A stretch of 64,000 bases of DNA from Brachybacterium sp. P6-10-X1 (GTDB lineage: Bacteria > Actinomycetota > Actinomycetes > Actinomycetales > Dermabacteraceae). The stretch is taken from assembly GCF_001969445.1 (NCBI RefSeq), contig NZ_CP017297.1, positions 2,356,001 through 2,420,000 of the forward strand. The letters are read 5' to 3'. The translations under genes and the position numbers were made by a program. The first letter of the stretch is position 1. Each line of letters starts with the position of its first letter. This document shows, one piece after another, positions 18,185 through 26,854 of the stretch. Below the pieces are notes generated by a model, which saw nothing but the letters and a program-made list of their open reading frames with translations, searched no databases and was not told the DNA's origin.

Positions 18185-19936
18185 TCACGCAGCCGCGCCC
18201 CACAGCCGGGAGCGGACTCGTTCGAGCGCACTGACGTGGTCCGGGAGCGCGTCGAGCACGTAGGCCTTGTTCAGGTTGGACTCGTGCATCGCATTGCCCT
18301 CCCCGGCGTGCACCGCCGTCTCGATGTCGGCCATCGCTTCGGGCGTGAACCAGCGCTGCCAGGCGGACCGCTCGTGGATCAGGTGCTCCATAGACCCCGG
18401 GGAGGTCTGCCAGGTCCGCACGCCCTGGACCCGGACCGACTTCTTCGAGTCCTCCGGGGTCGCCTTGTAGTACGGGATGTTCTCCCATTCCGGGATGAGG
18501 GCCCGGGACATCGCCTTCTGCATCACCTTGTCGAGCCGCTGCTCCGGGACCAGGTCGATGCCGGCACGCACGAAGACCGGGTTGAGCAGGAGGACGAAGG
18601 ACGCGGAGGTGAGCTGCGCGTTGATCCACCGACGGAACTTCGAGTGCATCTGGAACACGTTCAGCGCGGTGGCGTCCTCGTGACCGAGGGAGCGGGTGAA
18701 CGCCTTCTGGTTCTCGATGAACTCCAGGGTCGAGACCCGGGACTCCGGGGTGTTCACCTTTCCGAGGAAGGCACGTCCCACCCGGTCCAGCGGATGCTCC
18801 ATCGCGCGTGCCGCCTCGAGCATCTTCGGGGTCGAGTAATAGATGCCGTGCATGACCTCGCCGTTGGCGCCGCCGATCGTGAGACCGGAACGAACAGGCG
18901 GACGTCGGATCGGAGCCTTCAGGTTCCCGGGGGCGAAGTCCCCGTCCCACATCAGGAGACCGCTCGCGAGCCGGTCCTCGATCGAGAAGTCCGAGATCCG
19001 CCCCGGGCTCGGGTACGTGACGCGGTGCGTGATGCCGGTGGCCTCCAGGGAGCCGTCCCGGTCGATCGCCGCCAGCAGCGCCTCGGCGACGTCGACCTCA
19101 CCCTGCAGCGTCCCCATCGTCTGGAGCTTCGCGGGCTTCCCGCCGGCCAGCCATGCCGCGGCCGTCACCCGGGAGTCCTGCCCGCCGGACAGGTGGACGG
19201 TCGGCTCCTTCACGGCGAGGTCTCCGATGTTGGAGGTCAGGACCGCCATCGACGCCGCGACGGCGTCGAAGTCCGGTTCCTGCTCGCGGTAGGCGTAGAA
19301 CTCCGCGTCCGTGGCGTAGCGGCGCCGCGAGACCTCGTCGTGCCGTCCGACGCTGACCACCTCGGCCGGGCCGAGACGTCGGACATCGCTGATCGTCGAG
19401 TGGTCCTCGGGCCAGAACCCGACCTGGGCGAGCAGGTCCGCGCCGTAGGAGTCGACCTCCAGGGGGCGCGAGGAGAACAAGGAGACCATGCCGATGTGGT
19501 TCCCCGCGGCGACGAAGTCCTGATTCTGGACGACGTAGGCGCGCCCGAACCCGAAGACGTCGTTCCAGACCTCGAGGCCGCCGTCCTTCCACAGCGAGCT
19601 CCCGAAGTAGCCCGGCTGCACGGTCCGTCGCCCCCGGTCCTCGCGCAGGGCCGTCCGCGCCCACTGCTCCCATCCCGCCCCCGGGATCTCCTCGGTGTAC
19701 GAGACCGGGGGCTGGGAGAGCGAGAGCACGCCGTGCTCGTCCTGGAGCCAGGTCGGGGCGTTCCAGGTGCCCTCGACGGAGCGTGCGTTGAGCACCGCTC
19801 TGCGGTCGGTGACCTCTGTCGTCGCATTCGTCAGCCCGTACGCCTCGGCGCCGAGACGCAGCGCCTCCTCCCAGATCTGCGGAAGGAGTCTGCGGCCGCG
19901 GTCCGAGATCGCAGCAGCAGCGAAGGTGATGTTCAC
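18185..19936 (-). CDS. Asparagine-synthase-like ATP-dependent ligase, copy 1
   Basis: A 583-residue protein, first gene of the long minus-strand polysaccharide operon. It has the same architecture as the gene at 7168-8901: a degenerate class II amidotransferase-like N-terminus, then the synthetase domain with loop SGGQDSR at residues 250-256, one residue from its position in the paralogue. Shared blocks include MWDGD-x-AP-x-N-x-K, a GG-x2-GE-x-MHG-x-YY segment, and a conserved KFRRW. Residue 2 is Asn, so the Cys nucleophile needed for glutamine hydrolysis is absent, as in beta-lactam synthetase. The reaction expected is adenylation of a carboxylate and attack by ammonia or an amine. The start ATG 19936 has only a weak AAAGG site. 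The substrate is unknown. Confidence 0.82.
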   Translation of the reverse strand: MNITFAAAAISDRGRRLLPQIWEEALRLGAEAYGLTNATTEVTDRRAVLNARSVEGTWNAPTWLQDEHGVLSLSQPPVSYTEEIPGAGWEQWARTALREDRGRRTVQPGYFGSSLWKDGGLEVWNDVFGFGRAYVVQNQDFVAAGNHIGMVSLFSSRPLEVDSYGADLLAQVGFWPEDHSTISDVRRLGPAEVVSVGRHDEVSRRRYATDAEFYAYREQEPDFDAVAASMAVLTSNIGDLAVKEPTVHLSGGQDSRVTAAAWLAGGKPAKLQTMGTLQGEVDVAEALLAAIDRDGSLEATGITHRVTYPSPGRISDFSIEDRLASGLLMWDGDFAPGNLKAPIRRPPVRSGLTIGGANGEVMHGIYYSTPKMLEAARAMEHPLDRVGRAFLGKVNTPESRVSTLEFIENQKAFTRSLGHEDATALNVFQMHSKFRRWINAQLTSASFVLLLNPVFVRAGIDLVPEQRLDKVMQKAMSRALIPEWENIPYYKATPEDSKKSVRVQGVRTWQTSPGSMEHLIHERSAWQRWFTPEAMADIETAVHAGEGNAMHESNLNKAYVLDALPDHVSALERVRSRLWGAAA

Positions 19937-20060
19937 GGTCGATCGAAGCCTTTCGCACGGGGTCGGGGCCCGTCATTCACAGGCTCCGGTCAGAATCGGC
20001 ACACAGTCTGCCTCACCGTCGGGCCCCGGTGGAGCAGGTGCTCACCGTTGCCCGCACCGC

Positions 20061-20948
20061 TCACCGCTCGATCGCCCCGGCGACCCGCTCCCGCAGCTCG
20101 ATGAACTCCGGCAGGCGGCGCATCTCCTCGCCGAGGGTGCGGCCGGCCTGGGCGGACAGCGTGACGTCCTGGTCGAGCACCACCCGGCCCGGACGGGCGC
20201 TCATCACCAGCACCCGGTCGCCGAGGAACACGGCCTCGTCCACGTCGTGGGTGATGAAGAAGACGGTGCGATGCTCCTTACGCTGCAGATCGAGCACATC
20301 GGCCTGCAGGCGGGAACGCGTGATCGCATCGAGAGCCCCGAAGGGCTCGTCCATGAGGATCACGTCGGTCTCGTTGGCCAGCACGCGGGCGATCTGCGCG
20401 CGCTGCTGCATGCCGCCGGAGAGCTCGTAGGGGCGGGTGTCGCCGAAGTCACCGAGCCCCACCATCTCGAGGTACTCCTGCGCCTTCTCGCGGCGCTGCT
20501 TCTTGCCCACCTTGCGGATCCGCATGCCCAGGGCCACGTTCTCGCGCACCGTGAACCATGGGTAGAGGTTCGGCTGCTGGAACACCACGCCGCGCTCGGA
20601 GCCGGGGCCCGTGATCTTCTGGTCGCGATAGCGGGCGGTGCCGCCGGTGGGGTCGAGGAAGCCGGCGATGATCTTCAGCAGGGTCGTCTTGCCGCAGCCG
20701 GAGGGGCCCACCACGCACACGAACTGCCCCTCGGGGATGTGCAGGTCGGTCTCGGCCAGGGCGTGGACCACGTCCCCGGAGTCGGTGATGTAGCGCTGGG
20801 AGATGGCCTCGAGGGAGACGACGGGTTCGGTGGTGGCGGAGCCGGTCGCGGTCTCGGTCTGGCCGGGGCCGGGCGCGGGTCCGGCCTGGGCGGGGCCGGT
20901 CGCCGACCTGTCAAACGCCGGGTTCTCCGGGGCGGGGCGGTCGGTCAC
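20061..20948 (-). CDS. NitT/TauT-family ABC importer, ATP-binding subunit
   Basis: A 295-residue cytoplasmic ATPase. Visible motifs are Walker A GPSGCGKTT, the Q-loop FQQPNLYPWFTVRENV, signature LSGGMQQR, Walker B VILMDEPFGALD and the switch histidine in ITHDVDEA. YPWFTV after the Q-loop and the FGALD ending are typical of the nitrate/sulfonate/taurine class. The first 35 residues are a Pro/Ala/Gly-rich extension of no clear function. The GTG start overlaps the stop of the binding-protein gene (GTGA). With the two genes upstream it forms a complete importer; the substrate (sulfonate, nitrate, nitrile or pyrimidine precursor) cannot be decided from sequence alone. Confidence 0.9.
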   Translation of the reverse strand: MTDRPAPENPAFDRSATGPAQAGPAPGPGQTETATGSATTEPVVSLEAISQRYITDSGDVVHALAETDLHIPEGQFVCVVGPSGCGKTTLLKIIAGFLDPTGGTARYRDQKITGPGSERGVVFQQPNLYPWFTVRENVALGMRIRKVGKKQRREKAQEYLEMVGLGDFGDTRPYELSGGMQQRAQIARVLANETDVILMDEPFGALDAITRSRLQADVLDLQRKEHRTVFFITHDVDEAVFLGDRVLVMSARPGRVVLDQDVTLSAQAGRTLGEEMRRLPEFIELRERVAGAIER

Positions 20949-22039
20949 GGGGCGACCTCCTCGATCGCATCGGCGTAGGGCATCTGCTCGTACACCTCGG
21001 CCTCGGCGAGCGCGTCGATCTCGCGCTGCTGCTCGAGGAACTCCGCGGTGCCGGCGAAGGCGGTCGAGAGCCCGTCCCCGCCGAAGAACTCCTCCCCGGC
21101 GAGCTCCTCGAGGGTGGGGAACTCGTAGCCGTCCAGGAGCTTGCTCGCCTCCTCGGGAGTGATGCCGAGCTGGACGCCGATGGACACGGCGGCGGCCTCC
21201 GGCTCCTCGTTCATGATGCGATTTCCCTCGGCCTGCGCCAGGGTCCACATGCGCAGGAAGTCGGGGTTGTCCTCGATGAAGGCGGTGGTGCCCGCGATCA
21301 GGTCGAAGGTGGGGGCGCCCAGGCCGGCGCTGTCCTCGCTGGAGAGGATCGGGTGGCCGGTCTCGACCAGCTGGGTGAGGGTGGGCTCCCAGACCCAGGC
21401 GGCGTCGATCTCGTCGCGCTGCCAGGCGGCGAGGATCGCGTCCGTGGCCAGGTTGATGACGCGCACCTCGCCGGTGAGTCCCGCCTCCCCCAGCGCCGTC
21501 AGCAGGGAGTAGTGGGCGGTGGAGCCGAAGGGCACGGCGATGGTCTTGCCCTTGAGGTCCTCGAGGGTCTCGACGTCGGGGTCCTTGGCGATGAGGGACT
21601 CCGCGGCGCCGATGACGTCGCTGATCCAGATCACCTTGATGTCCTTGGACAGCGGCGGGGAGGCGGACTTCACCGCGGGGCTCGAGCCCACCTGGGAGAT
21701 GTCCACGGAGTCCGAGCCGAAGGCCTGGATCACGTCGCCGCCGGAGTTCATCTTCATCCAGGTGATATCCGCGTTGGGCATGCAGGTCTCGAGCAGCTCG
21801 AGGTCCTTGACCACCAGGTCCCCGTTGGGGATGGCCTGCCAGGCGATGCGGGCGGAGGTGGTGATCGACGGGTCCGGCTCGACGGGGCAGGGGACGGAGC
21901 CTTCGAAGTTGTCGGGGTGGCTGGTGCGGCCGGACTGCACGCAGCCGCTCAGGGCCAGCATCAGGCCGAGCGCGGCGGCGACCAGGCGCAGCGTCGTGCT
22001 GCGGGGGCGGGGTGCTCCGAGGTTCGTGGCGGGGCTCAT
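20945..22039 (-). CDS. NitT/TauT-family substrate-binding lipoprotein
   Basis: A 364-residue exported binding protein. A hydrophobic signal at about residues 15-30 ends in the lipobox LALSGC, so it is expected to be tethered outside the membrane. The mature part follows the NMT1/TauA type II fold: IAWQAIPNGDLV, a loop with SSPAVKSASPPL, then LEDLKGKTIAVPFGSTAHYSLL, which is highly typical of taurine/sulfonate binding proteins, and the hinge-return segment AWVWEPTLTQL. It lies 5 bases after the permease gene and overlaps the ATPase gene by 4. TauA-like sulfonate binding is the best guess, but alkane-sulfonate, taurine or another small anion all fit. Confidence 0.88.
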   Translation of the reverse strand: MSPATNLGAPRPRSTTLRLVAAALGLMLALSGCVQSGRTSHPDNFEGSVPCPVEPDPSITTSARIAWQAIPNGDLVVKDLELLETCMPNADITWMKMNSGGDVIQAFGSDSVDISQVGSSPAVKSASPPLSKDIKVIWISDVIGAAESLIAKDPDVETLEDLKGKTIAVPFGSTAHYSLLTALGEAGLTGEVRVINLATDAILAAWQRDEIDAAWVWEPTLTQLVETGHPILSSEDSAGLGAPTFDLIAGTTAFIEDNPDFLRMWTLAQAEGNRIMNEEPEAAAVSIGVQLGITPEEASKLLDGYEFPTLEELAGEEFFGGDGLSTAFAGTAEFLEQQREIDALAEAEVYEQMPYADAIEEVAP

Positions 22040-22044
22040 GGCGC

Positions 22045-22965
22045 TCAGACCTTTCCGTACCAGGGGGTCAGGCGGTTCCCGACCAGCCGGATGCAGCCGT
22101 CGAGGGCGACCGCCACCAACCCGATGACGATGATGCACGCGATCGTGAGGTCCGTGTTCAAGCGGGTGCCGGAGATGTAGGCGAGGCCGCCGATGCCGGG
22201 GATGCCGTTGTTCAGCTCTGCGGCGACCACGGTGGTCCAGGCGAAGCCGATGGCCAGGCGCACGCCGGAGAGGATCGAGGCGGTCGCGGCCGGCAGCACC
22301 ACGAAGCGGCCGATCCCCGTCGGACCGGCGCCCATGGACCGGGCGGCCAGGACGTAGTCCTCCCGCACCCCGCGCACCCCGTCGATGGTGGCGATGACGA
22401 TGGGCGGGAACGCCGCCAGGAACAGCAGCAGGTACTTGGAGGTGTCGCCGATCCCGACCCACACGATGATCAGCCCGATGTAGCCCAGCGGGGGCAGGGC
22501 GCGCAGGAAGTTGAGGTACGGGGCCAGCGCCGTGTTCGCCGGCTCCCACATGCTCATGAGGAAGCCCAGCAGGATGCCGCAGACGGCGCCGAGGGCCACG
22601 CCCACGCCGATGCGCTGCAGGGAGGCGACCAGGTGCTCCCACAGGTAGTAGTTCTGCACGCCGCAGACGGTGCGCCCGGTGCTCTCGTCGATGACCTGGC
22701 ACCGGTTCGCGTCGATGAACGCGCCGAGCACGGCCTGGGGGCTGGGCAGGTAGAGCGGGTCGACGAGCTTGATCGCGGTGATCAGCCACCACAGGGCGAT
22801 CACGCCGACCAGCACCCCGGCCTGGAGCAGGCGGGCGCGCATCCTGCGGCGGGAGCGGCCGCGCCGGGCGGCCTTCGCCACGCGGCGCGAATGCGCTCGG
22901 TCGTCCTCGGACCCGGGACCGGCCGGCGCCGAGGCAGGCTCGGTCGCCGTCGCGTCGTTGCTCAT
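22045..22965 (-). CDS. NitT/TauT-family ABC importer permease
   Basis: A 306-residue membrane protein with a basic cytoplasmic N-terminus of about 50 residues, then about six helices. The cytoplasmic EAA loop is visible as ARSMGAGPTGIGRFVVLPAA, which docks on the ATPase, and LRALPPLGYIGLIIVW matches the central helices of SsuC/TauC. An unusual external loop after the first helix contains two cysteines (in NRCQVID and VCGVQ) which could form a disulphide; this loop is not a usual part of the family. The start ATG 22965 has a GGAAG site 8 bases upstream. It is the first gene of the importer operon, diverging from the gltS-like gene. Confidence 0.88.
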   Translation of the reverse strand: MSNDATATEPASAPAGPGSEDDRAHSRRVAKAARRGRSRRRMRARLLQAGVLVGVIALWWLITAIKLVDPLYLPSPQAVLGAFIDANRCQVIDESTGRTVCGVQNYYLWEHLVASLQRIGVGVALGAVCGILLGFLMSMWEPANTALAPYLNFLRALPPLGYIGLIIVWVGIGDTSKYLLLFLAAFPPIVIATIDGVRGVREDYVLAARSMGAGPTGIGRFVVLPAATASILSGVRLAIGFAWTTVVAAELNNGIPGIGGLAYISGTRLNTDLTIACIIVIGLVAVALDGCIRLVGNRLTPWYGKV

Positions 22966-23251
22966 GGACCGCTTCCGTTCCTCATTGCTCTCGCTGGTGC
23001 GCAGGGTGGACAGTACCGCACCGGTCCCGGCCACCCCAGGATTCCCTGGCGGGGCCTCCCCGAGGATCCGCCGACGGACAGCGCTGTCGCCCGCTGGGAG
23101 GGGTGATCGTTACTTGATAGTTCTCTCCCAGGACGCGAGCAGGATGCGCCGACGAACCGGCGACGGAGTACGGTCCCCCTCGACGACGACCACCATGCGC
23201 TCCATGCCGCGGCACCCCGGGTGTCCAGGAGGGGCGGCGAGGAGTTCCCGC

Positions 23252-24676
23252 GTGTCCGCTCTGTTCGGCCTGTCCCTCATCGGTGCCTTCTGCCTGCTCG
23301 GCATGGCGGTGCGGCGGTGGATCCCCGCCTTCCGCAGCAACATGGTCCCCGCCTTCGTGATCGCCGGGTTCCTCGGCGCGATCGCCATGAATGTCGGCCT
23401 CTCCGGGGTGCTCGAGGGCGTGAACAGTGATCTGTTCGCCCAGCTGACCGCGGTGCTGTTCACCCTGTCGTTCATCTCCATCGGCCTGACCCCGCCGCCG
23501 GCGTCGACGAAGACGGACGGCGGCAGGACCCAGAAGGTGCTGCTGCGCGGCGCCTGGGCGATGGGGCTGACGTGGACCTTCGTCTTCGCCGTGCAGGCGC
23601 TCGTGGGGGTGGCCGTGGTCGCCACCACCGGCCGCTTCGGGGGCATGGACACGATCTACGGCTTCATGATCCCGTTCGCCTTCGCCCAGGGCCCGGGGCA
23701 GGCCGTCACCTTCGCGGGGATCTTCGAGCAGCAGGGCTGGGACAACGCGGTCGACGTCGGCCTCGCCTTCGCCTCCGCCGGCTTCGCCGCCGCCTTCCTG
23801 GTGGGCATCCCCTTGGCCAAGTGGGGCATGAGCAAGGGCCTGGCCACCCATTCGATGGGCATCTCCGACTCCGTGAGCAAGGGCTACTTCCGCCAGGACG
23901 AGGAGACGGAGTCGATGGGCACGGAGACCACCTTCTCGGGCAACATCGACACCCTCACCGTCCACGCCGCCATGATGGGCGCGGCCTACGTCCTCGCACA
24001 CGGACTGGCCTGGGTCTTCGGGCACCTCCCCGGGTTCATCGGCGACACCATCAGCGGCATGATGTTCATGAACGGCCTGCTCGCCGCGTACTTCATCCGC
24101 TGGGTGATGCGGAAGCTCCAGGTCGAGCACCTGCTGGACCGCCAGATGCAGGCCAAGATCACCGGCGTCACGACCGACTACGTGGTGGTCGCCTCCTTCA
24201 TGGCCGTCCAGGCCGCCGTGGTCGCCGCCTGGCTGGTGCCGATCCTGGTCACCGTCGTGCTGGTCACCGCGGTCACCGTGGTGCTGGTGTTCGCGATCGG
24301 TCAGCGATACGGCAGCGATCACGACTTCGAGCGCACCATGGGCATGTACGGCACGCTGACGGGCACCACGCCGACGGGGCTGGCGCTGGTGAGGATCCTG
24401 GACCCGCGCATGCGCACCACCACCATGGCGGAGATGGGGCTGATGAACCTGCCCGAGATGCTCTACATCCCCGCCATGCTCACGATCTCCGCCGCCTTCG
24501 CCGGGCAGGTCGGGGTACTCGGCGCCTTCGGCATCATGGCTGCGCTGACGGCCGCCTACTTCCTGATCATGCTGCTCACCCGCTGCTTCGGGAGGCGCAC
24601 CTGGACGCTGGGCGGCACGGTCGAGGAGGCCGACGAGCGCGAGAAGCGCACCGAGGTCGAGGTGTCGTCCTCGTGA
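23252..24676 (+). CDS. gltS: Sodium/glutamate-type symporter (ESS/GltS family)
   Basis: A 474-residue inner-membrane protein with about ten to twelve hydrophobic helices. The family look is given by NMVPAFVIAGFLGAI, the pore-loop GFMIPFAFAQGPGQAV and, in the inverted second half, GMYGTLTGTTPTGLALVRI. ESS carriers import glutamate with sodium. The second half also has a long charged cytoplasmic loop containing FRQDEETESMGTET. GTG 23252 is chosen as start because GAGGAG lies 8 bases before it and the first helix begins at once; in-frame codons upstream are non-coding in character. It ends 16 bases from the convergent esterase-like gene. Substrate identity beyond the family is not proven. Confidence 0.82.
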   Translation: MSALFGLSLIGAFCLLGMAVRRWIPAFRSNMVPAFVIAGFLGAIAMNVGLSGVLEGVNSDLFAQLTAVLFTLSFISIGLTPPPASTKTDGGRTQKVLLRGAWAMGLTWTFVFAVQALVGVAVVATTGRFGGMDTIYGFMIPFAFAQGPGQAVTFAGIFEQQGWDNAVDVGLAFASAGFAAAFLVGIPLAKWGMSKGLATHSMGISDSVSKGYFRQDEETESMGTETTFSGNIDTLTVHAAMMGAAYVLAHGLAWVFGHLPGFIGDTISGMMFMNGLLAAYFIRWVMRKLQVEHLLDRQMQAKITGVTTDYVVVASFMAVQAAVVAAWLVPILVTVVLVTAVTVVLVFAIGQRYGSDHDFERTMGMYGTLTGTTPTGLALVRILDPRMRTTTMAEMGLMNLPEMLYIPAMLTISAAFAGQVGVLGAFGIMAALTAAYFLIMLLTRCFGRRTWTLGGTVEEADEREKRTEVEVSSS

Positions 24677-24692
24677 GCGATCTGTTGCGGCC

Positions 24693-25976
24693 TCAGCCGG
24701 CCGGCCGGGTGTGACGCGTCCCCGAGCTCTCGGTGACGCAGCCCAGACCGTCGAAGCTCTCGAACGCCGGCTGCTCGAGAAAGTAGTCGGCCATCCTCAT
24801 GCGGCCGTAGCGCTCCACGTCCGTCACGACCGGTACTGCGCTCCGCAGGTCAGCCAGAATCCACGGGGCATCCCCGGCGAAGGCGGATTCCACGCAATCC
24901 GCTTCCGGCACGGGCTGCGCCGTCTCCCGGAACGGGAACACTCCTGAGCCCTCCAGCCCTGCGGCGTCCGCGACGGCCGTCCGCCCGCCGCGGGCCGTGA
25001 GCCCGATCGAGCGGTACTCGTCTCCGAGTGCGGCCGCCAGGTGATAGCCGGCCGGATAGAGCGTCTGACCGTCCTCCCCGCGCTCCGGCGTCTTCTTGAT
25101 GTGCCAGTTGTGCGCGGCGAGGACGACTTTCGCCGAAGGATCCGACCCGATATGACGCAGGACCGATTCGGCCAGGTAGATGTCGCGGTACGTCGAGGCG
25201 ATCCCCATGTCCTCGCCGAGGAACGAGCGGTGGACCTGGTCGAGGAGCCATGCACCGCGCAGATGGTGCCTGATCTCCGCGTGCTCCGCCCCGGCGCCGT
25301 CGACGCCGCGCTGACTGGTCATGCGGTCGGCGCGGGCGACGAGCTCGCTCAGAGCACTGGTCAGCGCGTCTCGTTCGCCCTCCGGGAGGGTCGCGTAGGC
25401 CGCCAGGGCCATGGTCGACAGGCGGTGGTCGTACCGCCCGATGAGCTCCCTCGCGCGATCGAGTGCCGGCGCCGATCCAGGATCCGCCTCCCGCAGGGCG
25501 GGCGTGACCTTCGCGATGGCCGGCATCGGGGACCCGATCGAGCCGGGCAGGTCGACTCCCACACAGCGCAGCGCCGGCGTCCCCCGCGCGTTCCACGCCC
25601 GCATCCAGCGCAGCGTCTCGTGCAGCTCCGGTGCATCACCCAAGGACATGGCGATCCCCTCCGAGGCGACACGGTCGACGTCACCAGGTCCGCCGGCGAC
25701 CCACTCGGTCACGACCCGCGCCTCGGTGAACGGTGCTTCGAGCGCGACCACCGTGAAGCCGAGCCGTTCGACGAGGTAGCGCAGCATGCGGTGGCGGACC
25801 CGATAGAACTCCGAGACGTGATGGGAGCACTCGCCCAGGGCCACCACGCGGGCGTCCCCGACGAGGTCGGCGACGGGGTCGAGCTCCTCGAGCGGCGCCT
25901 CGGGATCGAGCTGCTCCTGGCGCGCACCGTGCTCGGCCAGCCAGTCGGGCAGGGTCATCAAGGCCGACGTCGTCAT
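24693..25976 (-). CDS. Erythromycin-esterase-family protein
   Basis: A 427-residue cytoplasmic protein of the erythromycin esterase (EreA/EreB-like) superfamily. Diagnostic segments are LGECSHHVSEFYRVRHRM near residue 48, with the Glu and His pair of the active site, ALEAPFTEARVV, and AAHNWHIKKTP around residue 290, with the second His. Ere enzymes hydrolyse the macrolactone ring of macrolides, but most family members have unknown substrates, so resistance is not implied. The start ATG 25976 follows GAGGGG. It is divergent from the TetR gene at 26098, with a 121-base spacer holding an operator-like repeat, which suggests control by that regulator. Confidence 0.85.
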   Translation of the reverse strand: MTTSALMTLPDWLAEHGARQEQLDPEAPLEELDPVADLVGDARVVALGECSHHVSEFYRVRHRMLRYLVERLGFTVVALEAPFTEARVVTEWVAGGPGDVDRVASEGIAMSLGDAPELHETLRWMRAWNARGTPALRCVGVDLPGSIGSPMPAIAKVTPALREADPGSAPALDRARELIGRYDHRLSTMALAAYATLPEGERDALTSALSELVARADRMTSQRGVDGAGAEHAEIRHHLRGAWLLDQVHRSFLGEDMGIASTYRDIYLAESVLRHIGSDPSAKVVLAAHNWHIKKTPERGEDGQTLYPAGYHLAAALGDEYRSIGLTARGGRTAVADAAGLEGSGVFPFRETAQPVPEADCVESAFAGDAPWILADLRSAVPVVTDVERYGRMRMADYFLEQPAFESFDGLGCVTESSGTRHTRPAG

Positions 25977-26046
25977 CAGCCCCTCCTCTCGGGACCACCC
26001 CGACCGCAAGGGCCAGGTCACGGACCGTAGCCTCGGGAATCCGTAG

Positions 26047-26062
26047 GTGTACGGTGTATACT
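26047..26062. promoter_or_regulatory. Operator-like repeat overlapping a -10 box, tetR/esterase spacer
   Basis: GTGTAC and GTATAC, separated by GGT, form a near-inverted repeat at 26047-26061. It overlaps TATACT at 26057-26062, a good -10 box for the tetR gene. A repressor bound here would block transcription to the right and perhaps also toward the esterase gene. No convincing -35 is seen. Confidence 0.4.
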
Positions 26063-26097
26063 CACGGCACCATATGACCGATCAGGACGGAGCGTCA

Positions 26098-26742
26098 ATG
26101 CCTCGCCCGAAGTCCCTCTCCTCCGTCGACATCGCCGCTGCGGCACTGGCCCTGCTCGACTGCGAGGGCTCCGACGCGCTCTCGATACGGCGCGTCTCGC
26201 GGCGGCTCGGCGTGAGCCCCATGGCGCTGTACCGCTACGTCGCCGACCGCGAGGAGCTGGATCGGCTGGTCGCCGAACGGATCCTGTCGGACCTCGAGCT
26301 CGAGGTGGACGCGGCGCCCTGGCAGCAGCAGGTCGTGGTGCTGGCCGACCGACTGCGCGCGGCGGCCGGCGCCCACCCCGAAGCGATACCCCTTCTGCTG
26401 CGTCACCGCCACGACGCTCCGAGCTCCGTGCGGTGGATCGAAACGATGCTCGGCGTCCTCGCCGACGCCGGGTTCCACGGCAGCGGGCGCGTCGTGGCCC
26501 AGCGGGCGATCGTGCATCACGTCGTGGGAGCCATCCAGGCACAACGACTGAGCTCGCTGTCCGGCGCAGGGACGGCGTCGTTGGCCGACCTTCCCGCTGC
26601 GGAGTTCCCGCACCTGGCCGAGACGGCGCGCATCGCCCGCGCCGTGGACCCGGACGCGGAGTTCCATCGAGGCCTGAGAAGCCTCCTGGAGGGGCTGCGC
26701 CAGGAGCAGGGGGCACCGGGCCACGACGCCACGGAGTGCTAG
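26098..26742 (+). CDS. TetR-family transcriptional regulator
   Basis: A 214-residue DNA-binding protein. The N-terminal helix-turn-helix is clear: SSVDIAAAALALLDCEG, then SIRRVSRRLGVSPMALYRYV with the recognition helix, then the linking REELDRLVAERIL. The C-terminal ligand domain is helical and ends HRGLRSLLEGLRQ, like TetR/AcrR members that sense drugs. ATG 26098 has GGAG 6 bases upstream and gives the usual N-terminus; ATG 26074, close to the -10 box, would give a near-leaderless mRNA and an N-terminus eight residues longer. It is divergent from the erythromycin-esterase-like gene and probably represses it and itself. Confidence 0.88.
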   Translation: MPRPKSLSSVDIAAAALALLDCEGSDALSIRRVSRRLGVSPMALYRYVADREELDRLVAERILSDLELEVDAAPWQQQVVVLADRLRAAAGAHPEAIPLLLRHRHDAPSSVRWIETMLGVLADAGFHGSGRVVAQRAIVHHVVGAIQAQRLSSLSGAGTASLADLPAAEFPHLAETARIARAVDPDAEFHRGLRSLLEGLRQEQGAPGHDATEC

Positions 26743-26772
26743 ACAGGTCCGAGACCGGACGGACGAGGAGCC

Positions 26773-26847
26773 GAGCACCCGTGCTCCCTGCCGCGGCAGG
26801 GCGCGCCTGCACGGTGAGCCGGGGCCACCACCGACCGCCGTGGCCCC
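26773..26847. terminator. Tandem hairpins between convergent genes
   Basis: Three adjacent inverted repeats fill the gap between the convergent tetR and monooxygenase genes: GAGCAC/GTGCTC at 26773-26786, the perfect 14-base palindrome of CCTGCCG at 26787-26800, and GGGGCCAC/GTGGCCCC at 26821-26847. None has a T-run, as is common in actinomycete terminators. A bidirectional terminator is the likely role. Confidence 0.5.
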
Positions 26848-26854
26848 GTCGCGC

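Noticed and set aside
15652..18234. An 860-codon plus-strand frame opposite the exporter permease and GT4 gene
   Set aside because: It spans the boundaries of two conserved minus-strand genes and encodes no recognisable domain.
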